Assembly: GCA_964036295.1 (NCBI GenBank)
Contig: OZ038473.1
Span: forward strand, 2,511,501-2,575,500
Reading direction: 5' to 3'
Source of the DNA: Plumapathes pennacea
Lineage: Eukaryota; Cnidaria; Anthozoa; Antipatharia; Myriopathidae
Length of the DNA: 64,000 nucleotides
Positions 49,401 to 60,000 of this stretch are shown here, one piece after another. A model generated the notes under the pieces. The model was not told the origin of the DNA. It ran no database searches and was given only the letters and a program-made list of their open reading frames with translations. Position 1 is the first letter of the stretch. Each line of letters starts with the position of its first letter. The translations under genes were made by a program, and so were the position numbers.

Positions 49401-52389
49401 TAGTAGAGCAAAAAGTTTCTAAGAAATTCGTATAAACCAGTGCTGACGTGTCTGTAAAGCAGTGCTGTTATAACTCCAGTCTCCTGTGATATCATTCTTA
49501 GAACTAGTAGTGTATCAAAGTGTTTCATGATATTTGTTGAATCCAGTGTTGAAATGTATTCTGAGCTAGGGAGTAAGAGTAACTCAAAATCCAGATTCTC
49601 CCAACTTTTTAAGAAAAAACTGTATAAGTTATGTAGTGTGAATTGATATTTTAATCAGCTTTCATGTAAGCAATCTACCAATAGCCAAGTTCTCCTTTCT
49701 GTATGATATTTTTCTGGTGAGAAACTGAAGGAGAAAATTGAAGTTGGTCACGCTTTTCATTATACTACGCAGCTGCGCGTCCCGGGTTGGTCGAGGGACT
49801 GGTATGCAGAAGTTGACGATTGGTTCAAAAGCGCTGCGCTGTAAAGTCGGTAACATTATTCACGAGGTGGGCCATGCTGTAGGTTTCTTTCACGAGCACA
49901 GCCGTCCGGACAGAAATAAGTACGTTAGGATCATCAAGAAAAACATCGTGCCAGGTACGGTTTTGGTTATTTTGATCGTTTGATCTTTAACTGGAAAAGG
50001 GGTACAGTAAGTCCCTCTAAGACGGACACCCTCGGGACTAACTCAAACTGTCCGTTTTAGAGAGGTGTCTGTCTTAAGAGAGTCAATTTATTTCAATCGT
50101 TTGATCATTCTTTAACTAGAAAAGGGGTATAGCAACTCCCTCCAAGATGGACACTCTCGGGACTAGCTCAATCCGTCTTAAGAGAGTCAATTTAGAGTAA
50201 ATGATTGGAGAAACGGCAGGGACCACTCCTTCCAGGTGTCTGACTTAGAGGGGTGTCCCGGCTTTAAGCGGGAATTGAGTGTACACTCTTTTATGAGTGT
50301 ATGTTCTTGTACGAATCCCGGAATAAGCATCACTGGAATAGATCTAAAGAAAATGATAAACAGGAGACAGTCTGAAGAGAGGTGGAAGCTAAGACACACA
50401 CTAGAACCCCGCTATCTCGAACTCTCGAGGGAAGTTAGAAATAGTTCGAGGAAATCGGACTCTATTCGAGAAACTGCTAGGAGTTCGATATATAGAGGAT
50501 ATTACACGTTGGCACGAAGATATGAATTTTATTTTCGAGTGGTGAAAACAATATTTTACGAACGAGCGCTTCGCGAGTGAGTAAAATATTGTTTTTACCA
50601 CGAGAAAATAAAATCCATATCTTCAAGCCGCCGTGTAATTTTCTTTTTATTATATTAGACACGAGTGTTTTACGAGAAATTGCACAAACAACCGTGCAAA
50701 AGCGGGAAATGACGCAAACGATATCCTCACTAGTGAGGATATGGAAAATACGTCACTCGGGTCCCGGATGTAGTTTCGTATGGATTTTACGCACGGTATA
50801 TTTTCCAGTAAAACACTCGTGTCTATATAATAACCAAGTTTGAGATAACCGGGTTGCCGGATACAGACAAGGACAACAAAGTCTCCTGATAACAACCCCT
50901 TTTTTTGTTCATTCTTACAGGTTTCGAAAGGAACTTTTACCGATTTTCCAAGAAGTGGATTGATTCGTTGAATGTGTCATACGACTACGGATCTATCATG
51001 CACTACGCGCGAGCATTTTTCTCCAAAGCGCCTCTTTTACTGCCAACTCTGGTGACGCTAAAAAAGGACGCCGAAATTGGTCAGCGGATAGCACTTAGCA
51101 AGTTTGACGTCCTGCAAGCAAACCTTTTATATCAATGTGATGGTGAGATGACTTTTTATGACGTTTAGGTCAGTGTTTAGTGCGGTTTTGCGATGACTGT
51201 CATAAACCAAAACCAAAGTAATTGTAGCGCCAATCACAGAAGCAAGGTGTAAGAAACACTTTCAACCAGCCAAAGTAATTACTAATAGCAAACGGTTTTA
51301 CTTTGAACAGCAAACGTGAGCAAACTGTCGTGTCTTTCTTTTGTTCCTGGTTGGCCGAAAATGCTTCCAAAAGTTGTTTGGATCAATCTGAAAACGTAGA
51401 AAATGCAAAGCCAAAGAAATCGCTTACACTACTTTCTACAGTCATCCGAAAACTGCTCTAAATCCTAGAGAATTCAAATTTTTGTACAAAAAACTTGTAA
51501 AAGTTTTATACTTTGTGAAACTTTGATTCTGTGACTTGGTTTAAATACTCTTCATATTTATACCTTGGTGTATCGTGGAAAAGAAAAAACAAATATGCTT
51601 GCATTTGGCGAGTTTATAAGTGTTTTTTCTCTGTTATTTTTCTCGACAGGAAAGACCCGTCTCAATCCACAAAGTACCGATGATGAAGAACAACTTTATG
51701 ATAATGAGACGCAAGGTAACTCGGTGCTTTTTGTGTTGCCAAAAGCGGGAGTCGACTTAATACTTAAGTAAATCAATCAATCAATCAGTCAAATAATCAA
51801 TCAATCAACCAACCATTTAATCAATCAATCAGACCAACAATCTGCCAATCAATTTCATATCGCCAAACACTTGCGCGACGAGAATTGTGATTCCCGCGTA
51901 AAACAATTGCTCTGACAAAGCTGGCTGAACACTTTTAAAGTTATATTAATTTGCGTTAATTAGCTTGTGACATTTTCGAGTGCCTAATTTCCAGGCCCCT
52001 GCGAGGATGCGTACGACCAGGACGCATGCACGTCTGTAAAGGACTGGGGCTACTGTTCTCGATTTCCAAGAACTATGAGAACCACGTGTGGTGTGACGTG
52101 CAGTCTGTGTGGTAAGGGATTACAAGAGTATTTCTGGCGCGATGCTTCAATTTATTCAGATCCTCTAATCTGTCACACAGAGACAATAAATACTACGTAC
52201 CCATATAAACACGTAATGGGGAATGCTGTCTTTTATCGCTGTCGATCACTGATTTCTTATTTGTTTGTTTGTTTTGTTTTGTTTTGTTTATTTTTAGATT
52301 TTAAGGCACAAACTGGACAAGCAAAGAAGAAAACTGATGTTCACAAAGGAAGACATCATGTCATCAAAAAGCTGATAAAATTGCCTTAA
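41639..52389 (+). CDS. Secreted triple-astacin metalloprotease with C-terminal ShKT domain, 20 exons, about 1072 residues
   Basis: Exons: 41639-41702, 42180-42233, 43131-43316, 43524-43641, 43927-44108, 44234-44455, 44689-45024, 45301-45486, 45835-45958, 46430-46611, 47058-47279, 47600-47887, 48341-48418, 48738-48917, 49218-49335, 49773-49954, 50921-51142, 51650-51715, 51995-52111, 52298-52389. Every junction keeps frame. Module borders are phase 1. Order: signal peptide (1-22), pro/catalytic module 1 (40-275), Lys/His linker (276-387), module 2 (388-625), linker (626-747), module 3 (748-981), spacer, ShKT domain with six Cys (1004-1042), basic tail. Each module has the FEGD aspartate-switch motif, HExxHxxGFFHEH zinc site (His at about 171, 521, 877), a Met-turn (SVMHY or SIMHY) and four Cys. 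All three look active. Alternatives: separate genes, but no stop, start or signal peptide separates the modules. Confidence 0.88.
41800..42009. mobile_element. piggyBac-like MITE, family A copy 4
   Basis: TTAA on both sides, ends CCCTTTCACTCCCAAG and CTTGGGAGTGGAAGGG, in the first intron of the astacin gene. Orientation opposite to copy 5. Confidence 0.9.
42722..43097. mobile_element. MITE-like element with TTATTACACG ends
   Basis: TTATTACACG at the left and CGTGTAATAA at the right, in the second intron. A fragment of the same left end (ATTACACGGGAAGGAGTGCA) lies at about 44138-44180 in the fifth intron. Confidence 0.5.
43131..44455 (+). other. Astacin module 1 of the triple-astacin protein
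   Basis: Four exons: 62-residue pro-segment with YFEGD and the start of the catalytic domain (LWPNKVVPYV), first catalytic exon, zinc-site exon (HETAHALGFF), Met-turn exon (DYASVMHY). The zinc-site codons begin at 44015. Confidence 0.9.
44457..44621. mobile_element. Degenerate family A MITE fragment in the intron after module 1
   Basis: Matches inner parts of the family (CAACTTCAATTTTCTCCTTC, AGTTTCTGACCAGAGA, CAGCTGATTGAACTCTCAAT) but lacks clean TTAA ends. The intron after module 2 has a comparable trace. Confidence 0.6.
45055..45264. mobile_element. piggyBac-like MITE, family A copy 5
   Basis: Near-complete, 210 bp. Right end CTTGGGAGTGAAAGGGTTAA intact, left TTAA changed to TTAC. Lies just before the pro-segment exon of module 2. 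Confidence 0.9.
45507..45660. repeat. (ATT)n and AT-rich microsatellite in an astacin intron
   Basis: ATT triplets followed by TTAA/TTTA-type repeats. Confidence 0.9.
46347..46420. repeat. (ATT)n microsatellite directly upstream of a splice acceptor
   Basis: About 24 ATT units lead into ATTGGTCAG, the acceptor of the module 2 zinc-site exon. The module 1 counterpart has the same TATTGGTCAG acceptor without the expansion. Confidence 0.9.
46669..46911. mobile_element. MITE with TTAA flanks and long inverted repeats
   Basis: Left arm AAGGACAGTGTCATGA, right arm TCATGACACTGCCCCCTT. The arms continue inward with GAATCTTGAAAACATTCG and its complement for about 90 bases in total. 243 bp including TTAA on both sides; intronic in module 2. 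Confidence 0.8.
47395..47515. mobile_element. Degenerate family A MITE fragment in the intron after module 2
   Basis: Shares GAGCTAACTGAACTATTAAT, GGTTGGGAGAATTTACATTT and a decayed right end with the family A consensus; same orientation as the fragment in the intron after module 1. Confidence 0.55.
49550..49755. mobile_element. Degenerate family A MITE in module 3 intron
   Basis: Inner motifs CAGATTCTCCCAAC, CAGCTTTCATGTAAGCAA and GAGAAACTGAAGGAGAAAAT match the family, ending about 17 bases before the zinc-site exon acceptor; TTAA ends are lost. Confidence 0.65.
50003..50275. repeat. Dispersed repeat with GTCCGTTTTAGAGAGGTGTC-type units
   Basis: At least two internally similar blocks (ACACTCTCGGGACTAGCTCA and CACCCTCGGGACTAACTCAA), with a relative at about 33285-33330 (CCACTTTAGAGAGGTGTCTC). 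Boundaries unclear. Confidence 0.5.
50496..50831. mobile_element. Composite MITE pair (family C copy 1)
   Basis: Two abutting palindromic units. One is bounded by GAGGATATTACACG and CCGCCGTGTAATTTTC, the other by TATTAGACACGAGTGTTTTA and GTAAAACACTCGTGTCTATA. The whole 336 bp recurs in reverse orientation at 56141-56480. Confidence 0.8.
51178..51462. mobile_element. MITE-like element related to the DCAF17 intron copy
   Basis: Left end GCGGTTTTGCGATGACTGTC, right end ACAGTCATCCGAAAACTGCT, with CCAAAGTAATT near the left and CCAAAGAAATCGC near the right. Related to 1365-1627. Confidence 0.6.
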
Positions 52390-53075
52390 TAACAGCGAGG
52401 CACCTCAAGACAAATGAACGAACCCCGGTAATAAAAACTGTGATTTGGTTTGTAATATCTGCCTGTATAATGTTTGAGTGTTATATGTTTGAGTATCATT
52501 CTGCTGATATAATGTTTGAATGAGTATTTAGTATTTGAGTTTTTTTTAGTTATGTTTGAGTGATGCCTTTCATTCATTATATGTTTGTTCTTATATTTCA
52601 GTTTTAACTCCGTAAACCGAATGGACTAACAGAAGCAATTTACCCAACAGAAGTCAAAGCTATTTGACGAAAAGAGTTCCGTTATGCCGGCATAACTCTT
52701 GCAACTTTGACAGTTTTCCGATTTATTTTTTTGTGTCGATTTATGTTTTTATGTTCGCCAGTAGTCAGAACGAGCTTGAAAATCTCCATGTGGGACATAA
52801 CTGCTACTCAAACAATTTAAACCAATGGCAATTAATTCCTGTGAAATATGTTCAATTATCACTGCTAATTTTTGAACAGCACATCAAATAAGCTGTTCCT
52901 GGGACCTTAGGTTAGCGTAAATCTTGTCAAATTTAGTTTCCAATACAGTGTACTTTGTACATAGTGGATGACTCAATAAACAACTTGATTTTAACGTATA
53001 ACGATTTATTCGAGCAGCAATAACTAACCTTCCCCTCCTAAGTCCGAATCAAACCACTCTTTCCCAGCCCTCCTC
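52390..53075. other. 3' flank of the triple-astacin gene
   Basis: Includes AATAAA at 52430-52435, 41 bases past the stop, a plausible polyadenylation signal, then a TTTGAGTGT-type short repeat (about 52480-52580). No other gene seen. Confidence 0.5.
52430..52435 (+). terminator. Candidate polyadenylation signal of the triple-astacin gene
   Basis: AATAAA closely following the stop codon at 52387-52389. Confidence 0.55.
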
Positions 53076-53084
53076 ATCTTTGTA

Positions 53085-53844
53085 GGGAAGCGAATTCCCA
53101 CGTAAGGATGGTTACCCCCTCCCGCAGTCTGATTATATTATGTCAGCGGTCGCCCCACTGTATTAATAACTAACCAAACGTGAACCAGCGGTAATTTTCG
53201 CGCTGTTATGGTTTCTTTCTGGTTGCCGTTTTCTGCGTTCGTGTTAGGTAGCATCGCTCCAAAATGTAAATATAAAAAAGGATGATTTGTGAATGACTCG
53301 TTACCAGCTTCCCGCAGAGGTTCACCTCAGACCCCTTGGGGGAATGGGGACCAGCAACCTCAGACCCTTGGGGAATGGGGACCAGCAACCTCAGGCTCCT
53401 TGGGAGAATGGGGACCAGCAACCTCAGACCCTTGGGGGGAATGGGGACCAGCAACCTCAGGCTCCTTGGGAGAATGGGGACCAGCAAACCTCAGACCCTT
53501 GGGGGAATGGGGACCAGCAACCAAGTATTGATGGGACCCTCCCCTCCCCCCTCCGGGATATTTTTCTCTGATTCACGTTGATTTTAGTTACATTTACTAA
53601 ATTTACACGAAGCGCTAATTTTCTATAAAAGAGTATTGTATGCACGTTTCAAATAAAACGCTTTAAGGAACTTAGATATTTTATACTTTACGTCTTTCTT
53701 CGTACACGCTATTTCACTCCGATGTGACGTTTATTTATCACTGCACTTCAGTCAGTCAGTTATTACTGTTGAGGGGCGACCGCTGACATAATATAATCAG
53801 ACTGCGGGAGGGGGTAACCATCCTTACGTGGGAATTCGCTTCCC
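53085..53844. mobile_element. Non-autonomous DNA transposon with identical 72-bp inverted repeats and 9-bp target duplication (Mutator-like)
   Basis: The left terminal repeat 53085-53156 and the right terminal repeat 53773-53844 are perfect reverse complements over 72 bases (outer end GGGAAGCGAATTCCC). ATCTTTGTA flanks both sides exactly (53076-53084, 53845-53853). Long repeats and a 9-bp duplication are typical of Mutator-like elements. The 760-bp body has no transposase and carries a 33-bp minisatellite. Confidence 0.9.
53322..53521. repeat. 33-bp minisatellite inside the Mutator-like element
   Basis: About six units built on CTTGGGGGAATGGGGACCAG with AACCTCAG; units differ at a few positions and in G-run length. 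The open frames across it are artefacts of the period being a multiple of three. Confidence 0.9.
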
Positions 53845-53853
53845 ATCTTTGTA

Positions 53854-55735
53854 TCGGACGCTCCAACCGACAGAACAACAGCTGAGCTTACAGGCCTTCA
53901 TTCAAGACACTTGGTCGCAGGTAAGAATAGCTAGCCGTTTACAACGTTCAATTGAGAAGTTTGTATCCTGTATATCTAGTAGAATAAGTCTGGAAATGCT
54001 TGAACCAACTCGGAATTCGAACGTGACGCCATCTTGTTTGACCTTTCGTCACGAGTGGTTGAAGTAATATTGTAACGTACGGAGCTTTAGTGTTTTGAGT
54101 TTATTCCTTCTGACGGCATTGCGCAACAGTGAATTCTGTAAAAGGTCTGTAATTTCTGCACTGGAGGAATTCGATTCAATTCGTTTATGCAGCGTTTATA
54201 GATTCATAGTGGTACCAATATACTTAAATATTTACATTTAGTGTCTCGGCGGAATAATTGAGGCGAGCGGTTTGCATAGAACCATGGTGCGGCAGGATTA
54301 AAAACACAACGACTCATATCGAATGCAATCGGAAATTAGGACGTTCTTGTATAATCACACGGCGATGCCGTGGGATTCCACAAGAAAGTCCCAATTTCTT
54401 GTATATTTGCTACTTCGGACGGATAAAACGTCGGCTGATTGAACGCTGAACTGATTTCGTGACTTCGCTGTAATTTAAAGAAATTGTTCATCGCGCGCTC
54501 AAGTGACTCGGCGAGGTTACTCCTGGTCTGGTTTAAAACGAGACGTCAGCAAAACAAAACCACAAGGGCCACCCTGGCGGGTTATTGTTATTATAAACTG
54601 CCACAAGTAAGCCGCACTTGACTGTTCATTGTCTGTGCTCAACATGTATGGATTATATAAAGCATTGTAAATGCACAGACCCGCGCGGCATGAATTACAC
54701 ACGAAATGCGCGCGAGTCGCACAAAGCAATTTGACTTCAGTTCACACTACCAGTAATTTCAGTCAAAGACAACGGACGACGATAGTTGACGCTGTGTATT
54801 TGTGAGCAACTGAAGCTTGGTGCACGGTGAGTGTATACAGAGCACTTGAACCCCACTAAACGCCCATCGATCCAATCAGAAATCATTCAAGGGCTCCTCT
54901 GGTCTATATAAACAGACACGAAATGTTTTTACAGTCAAATCTGCTCTCAACCACCAGAGCACATTCTCCCGCTGAAAGCAACTGACGAAGGAAACTAAAG
55001 TTTTCCGAAACCGGTCTTGCATAAACCAGCTCTGTAAAATTCTCCCATCGTCTCTCACAGAAAGGAAAATTCACTTAAAGACTATTTAGTCCGAGCGAAG
55101 ATTCTCTCAAGAGACTAACTAAACCAGCCCCGGTAAACGATGTAGAAGGTGCGGCAGTGGCAACTTACACAACTGTGTATACAGAGCACTTGAACGCCAC
55201 TAAAAGCCCATCGATACTTCATCAATCAACTGAGCACGATTCCGTAGCCAGTATTAGATCAAACAAGCACCTTAAACCTTCGATCAGCTGCTCTTCTCTC
55301 TTTTGAGCCGCGGGTTCGCAAGCTGTCATTAAACAGCATTGAAAAACCGTAATTTCAGAGCGTTTGTTCCAGGGCAGGCTGGTGGCAGCTGTAAAATGCA
55401 GTTGCCGTAATAGCGCCGGACTGCACAAGTGAAAGAGGGTAATCCAATTGTGTCCGAGTTATAGTCAAATTCAAAATGGGCCATCGTGTGATCGGAGAAT
55501 GCCGTTGAGGACTGAAATGCTAATCATTAAACAAACAAAATTCCGCAAGGGTTTTAATGTAGGATTAATTTGTTTGTGATAATATTACAATGTAAACCAC
55601 AGCACTCTATTCGGTGAAGTAGTTTGCACTGTAAGTTCAGGGCTTGCGTCCGGTTTTCTTTGATCACCAAGACAAATAAACTGAGTAATCAATAATGATA
55701 AGTTAGATGTGACGATTAATGTAATGTAGTGTGCT
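53854..55735. other. Intergenic region, no gene seen
   Basis: Holds a duplicated block of about 50 bases (GTATACAGAGCACTTGAACC type) at about 54834-54872 and 55158-55215. A short stretch ending in a donor-like GCAG|GTAAGA near 53919 could be an orphan exon, but nothing links it to a gene. Confidence 0.4.
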
Positions 55736-55979
55736 GGGGCCGGTTTTTCGAAAGTCGATTAAGCTAATCTATAGGATTAACGAAATTCTTTCTCTCGACC
55801 TCTCTGCCAATAAATTGCTGGCTTTTTGTTCGAAGATGGATTAGAAAGCTTGTTCCAATTTAAAATGTTATCAAGAAAGTCGTTGTGGACGAAACTTTCA
55901 CGTTTTCAGGCTAAAAAATGACAAGAAAGTTTAGAGCTAATCCAGGATTAGCCTAATCGTGCTTTGAAAAACCGGGCCC
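55736..55979. mobile_element. MITE with GGGCCCGGTTTTTC ends (family B copy 2)
   Basis: Reverse-orientation copy of 14051-14288; ends GGGCCGGTTTTTCG and GAAAAACCGGGCCC. Confidence 0.8.
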
Positions 55980-56140
55980 TGTAGTGTAGGCAGTTTAGTA
56001 TAGTGCAAGGTAGCGTAGCATGGTGTACGGAGTGTGATGGGGATAGAGTATTGCAGTGTGCTGTAATGTGTATTGTACGTAGTACAGTGTACTGACAGTA
56101 ATGTTCAGTGTAGTCTTTTGGGTGTGTAATAATGTATTTT

Positions 56141-56480
56141 ATTATATAGACACGAGTGTTTTACTGGAAAATATACCGTGCGTAAAATCCATACGAAACT
56201 ACATCCGGGACCCGAGTGGCGTATTTTCCATATCCTCACTAGTGAGGATATTGTTGGCATCATTTCCCGCTTTTGCACGGTTGTTTGTGCAATTTCTCGT
56301 AAAATACTCGTGCCTAATATAATAAAAAGAAAATTACACGGCGGCTTGAAGATATGGATTTTATTTTCTCGTGGTAAAAACAATATTTTACTCACTCGCG
56401 AAGTGCTCGTTCGTAAAATATTGTTTTTACCACTCAAAAATAAAATTCATATCTTCGCGCCGCCGTGTAATATCCTCTAT
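56141..56480. mobile_element. Composite MITE pair (family C copy 2)
   Basis: Reverse complement of 50496-50831 along the whole length, including the central ATATCCTCACTAGTGAGGAT palindrome. It ends 165 bases before the CAP gene start codon. Confidence 0.85.
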
Positions 56481-56645
56481 GTATTGTGGTGTATAGTGGC
56501 CCTTATATTGTTGAATTCAGTGAACCTCAGTGTGAGCGTTGGTGGTGAAGCCCCGCGATATTTTATCTCACCCTGTGTTTAATTCCACACAACAGGTTAG
56601 CAAGTCGCAAGAAGCTCATACAAAAGACAACAACTGATTTAAATC

Positions 56646-57060
56646 ATGGACGCTTTCTCACGTCTCGCCTTGGAAACGCACAATAAGTGTCGCTTCCATC
56701 ACAACGTGCCATCACTGGTGTGGTCTAACAGTCTTGCACGGGATGCACAAATCTGGGCCAAGAAAATCGCCAAGGAAGGCAGACTGGAACACGCAGAAAA
56801 CCTGCACGGTGATGGTGAGAATATTTTCATGACCTCGGGAGGGTTCGAAGGAGCTGGAGAGGAGGCTGCTAAGAAGTGGTACTCAGAAGTAGAGAGGTGA
56901 GTAGCAATGTTGTTTGGCATATACTGTCATTATCATCGTAATGGTCGTCATCATTATCATGATTGTCATTGTCATCACTGTTATCATCATCGTCGTTGTC
57001 TTCGTCACCACCACCACCACCACCACCACCACCGTCATCGTCATCGTCATCGTCATCATC

Positions 57061-57092
<32 letters not shown>

Positions 57093-60000
57093 ACGGGGGG
57101 GGGGGGTCATCATCATTATCAGCAGCATCACCGTCATCATGGTCATCGTTGTTATCGTCGCCATCATCGTCATCATCGCCACCATACCGTCTGTTCTCCT
57201 TTCTATCCCTCATCTTCCTTCCCAATTTAATGTTCTGTATGCCCCTCCCTCTAGTCTTGCGTCTTTTTCCTATCAATGCTTTCTTTTTTTTGTTGCTGAC
57301 ATTTCCCTCTCTTGTTGCAGATACAACTTTCAAAGGGGCGGCCATCAGAGTGGCACTGGCCACTTCACACAGGTCGTGTGGAAAGCCTCCAAAGAGTTCG
57401 GCATAGCACGTGCTAAGAGCAGCGACGGCAGAGTGTTCGTTGTGGGGAGATACAGGCCTGGAGGAAACGACCTGAATTCTTTCAATGAAAACGTCCTACC
57501 AGGGGTGAGTGATTCACACATTTACTCCACGGCGTCTTGCTTCTTCATACTTCATGACTCTGCCTCGAAAAGCGGCTCTGAATTTGGTGTCGTACTTCTC
57601 CACGCCTCTCTCGTGTTCTTTCAAATTTACGCGCGCTACTATAACTAAACATAGCCCGCTGACGCGCGTCTTATTTCTTTAGTAATAGACTGGTGTTATT
57701 TTTTGTAAGTTGATGGTTATCCGTAAAAGGTTCAATATTTTAATCCGTTTAGATATACTTTAAAGTCGTAGTTTAGGGGAGTAGAGGGGTTCCCCCCCCC
57801 CCCTGCTATGTAATTTTGACACGTTCTCCGTGCGTCCAAACCGCAAACCTGTCATGGTATTGTTGCTACATCTACATTTGTTGAGTTGCTAAACTCCCTT
57901 TAGATAGTCAGATCAAATATTTCCCCTTCTATCGTCATCACGAATTCTTAATGCGTGCGCTCGTGTAGTAATAGTTCTATCGTGAGCAATAAAGCAGTTA
58001 TCTTATCTTTGACCGAGTTTTGCGCGAGGAGGCATACGCAGTATCGTATTTCTGTATTTTATTAACGTGCTTCATCCTATTTTACTGTTCTCCAGGTATC
58101 TGACGCTCCACCATTCGCGGGAGATTTACAAGGTAAGGGCTGTGTAGTATACATTGCAGCTATATTTTGTTTTACAAATAATCAGCAGTTGAGAGGTAAT
58201 TAGGTTTTGACGACAACGCTTTGTTTTTATAACACTTTTTTGCTTTTTTTTTTTCTAGATCAGGAGTCGAAGAAAGGGGAGACCGTGGCATTGCCATCAG
58301 GTTAGAGAACTGAGTAATCGCAACACTTGATTCTTTTTATATTCTCCCAACCTGCCCTGAACAAAATGTATGAGTAATGTTAGGAGAATTGATAGTCTGA
58401 TCAACTTGAACCCAAGCAAGAGATCACCTAATTCTCCCAACCTGCCCTGAACAAAATGTATGAGTACTGTTAGGAGAATTGATAGTCTGACCAGTATAAA
58501 ACACGTGGATCTCTTCTCTGGGCAAACAAGAATTCCTTTTAAATTCCAACTATCAGATATATTTCCAAAATATTTCCAAAATGGCTACAGTATCATACAT
58601 GACGAGCTTCACTCTTTCGCCCTCCTGCTGTATCTAACATTGAAGGTGTATCTAACATACGCTATGTCGCGCCGCGTCCGGTGTGAATCGGATTGAAGGA
58701 ATGACCGGGATCTAATTTTGTCGCGTTGTCGCATGCAGTCACAGCGTGTCGCGACGCGTCCAGTGTGAAATGGCCTTTAGTTTTCGAGGTCTTAGTTTTC
58801 GAGATTGTCAAGGAAGCGGGGAAATTGCTTAACAGCCCTCGGGAAACAAAAGTTGTACCGTACGACATCGTGGTTTTCGCGTACAGGGAGCCCACATTGG
58901 ATATTCTAACGAAAAATGGTCCGAAAACTCGGTGATATACGATAGGCTTGTGTCCAGTCCTGCGCGGGAAGGCGCAAAATTAACGAGGGGGTGGGGGTGG
59001 GGGCTCATGTCATAACCAGAGCTGCTTAGTAACTAGGGACCCCTACCGATGAACCCGACAAATTTCCGGGATGACTGGCCACTATATGTCTACGTGTTAG
59101 TAGTTAATTGCAACTGGCCGATACTAGAACTCTCACAGAAAGACAGCTCGATTTATAGCGAATTTGATTAGGTGCGAATTTCCTGGATGTTCCGCGCGCG
59201 ATAGTGGACCAGCTTCACGTTTATTAAATATAGCTGCCGGGAATGATGCGAGTTTTGTACGGCTTGCATCCCTGGAGCACTCAGGTTTTGTCCCGGGGGG
59301 GTACTCCCATATATAAGCCATATAGGTATGTGCCGCCCCAAAGGGTATCGTTTTCAAGCATTTTTAGTCTGAAATAGGGTATCGATTTTGCCTTTTTGGT
59401 CTGAAATAGGGTATCGATTTTGTCTTTTTTGTCTGGGATAGGTTTGATTGACATTGCACGGCAAATGGAAGACACAGGGCAGAAATCGTTGCAACAAAAA
59501 ATCTCTAAACAAAGGTCTGAAATAGGGTATACATTTTGGAGTCAGGTCTGAAATAGGGTATACATTTTTGGAGCCAAGTCTGAAATAGGGTATAGAAAAT
59601 CAGGTATTTTGGTCTGAAGTAGGGTAAGGGTTTTCAGGACCGGGTGGCACACCCCCACCCAAAATTATGATGAGTGCCCCGCCCCGGGGGATTTTGTAGC
59701 CAGGACTACGTGTCAACAAGCGCTGACAGAACTTAAACCGTTTAAGTTTTGCGGCGCACAACAAATCCACAGAAACAAGCAAATATTCAACTCGTATCCC
59801 CTGGAGCACTCAGGTTTGATAACGGGAACAAGCACCCTAACCCCATTTTTTATCTTATTTCTTTCATGTACTATAATTGGTCAATAATTATGTACCGATC
59901 AATTTGAAACTCGCACATCCCCCCCCCCCCCCCCCCCGGGCATACCCCGGGCATTTGACCGCCTCCCTTGCCCGGGGAGGCGGGAATTTGACCAACCGCT

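Larger units (their letters stand above)
48738..51142 (+). other. Astacin module 3 of the triple-astacin protein
   Basis: Same four-exon plan and phases as modules 1 and 2 but much more diverged (YFEGDM, HEVGHAVGFF, DYGSIMHY, ARAFFSK). It has its own short upstream exon (48341-48418). Confidence 0.9.

Noticed and set aside
45301-52389. Three separate astacin genes in tandem
   Set aside because: Modules 2 and 3 lack a start codon with signal peptide, no stop follows modules 1 or 2, and all linker exons keep phase 1.
53289-53581. Repeat protein or CRISPR-like array
   Set aside because: A 33-bp period without unique spacers, inside a transposable element; open frames exist only because the period is a multiple of three.
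53853-53920. Orphan exon ending at a GTAAGA donor
   Set aside because: Good donor but no partner exon, start or homology found.
56914-57320. Long open frames rich in Ile/Val or His/Ser in CAP intron 1
   Set aside because: They come from imperfect TCA/CCA triplet repeats that stay open in several frames; the conserved CAP sequence resumes only after the acceptor at 57320.
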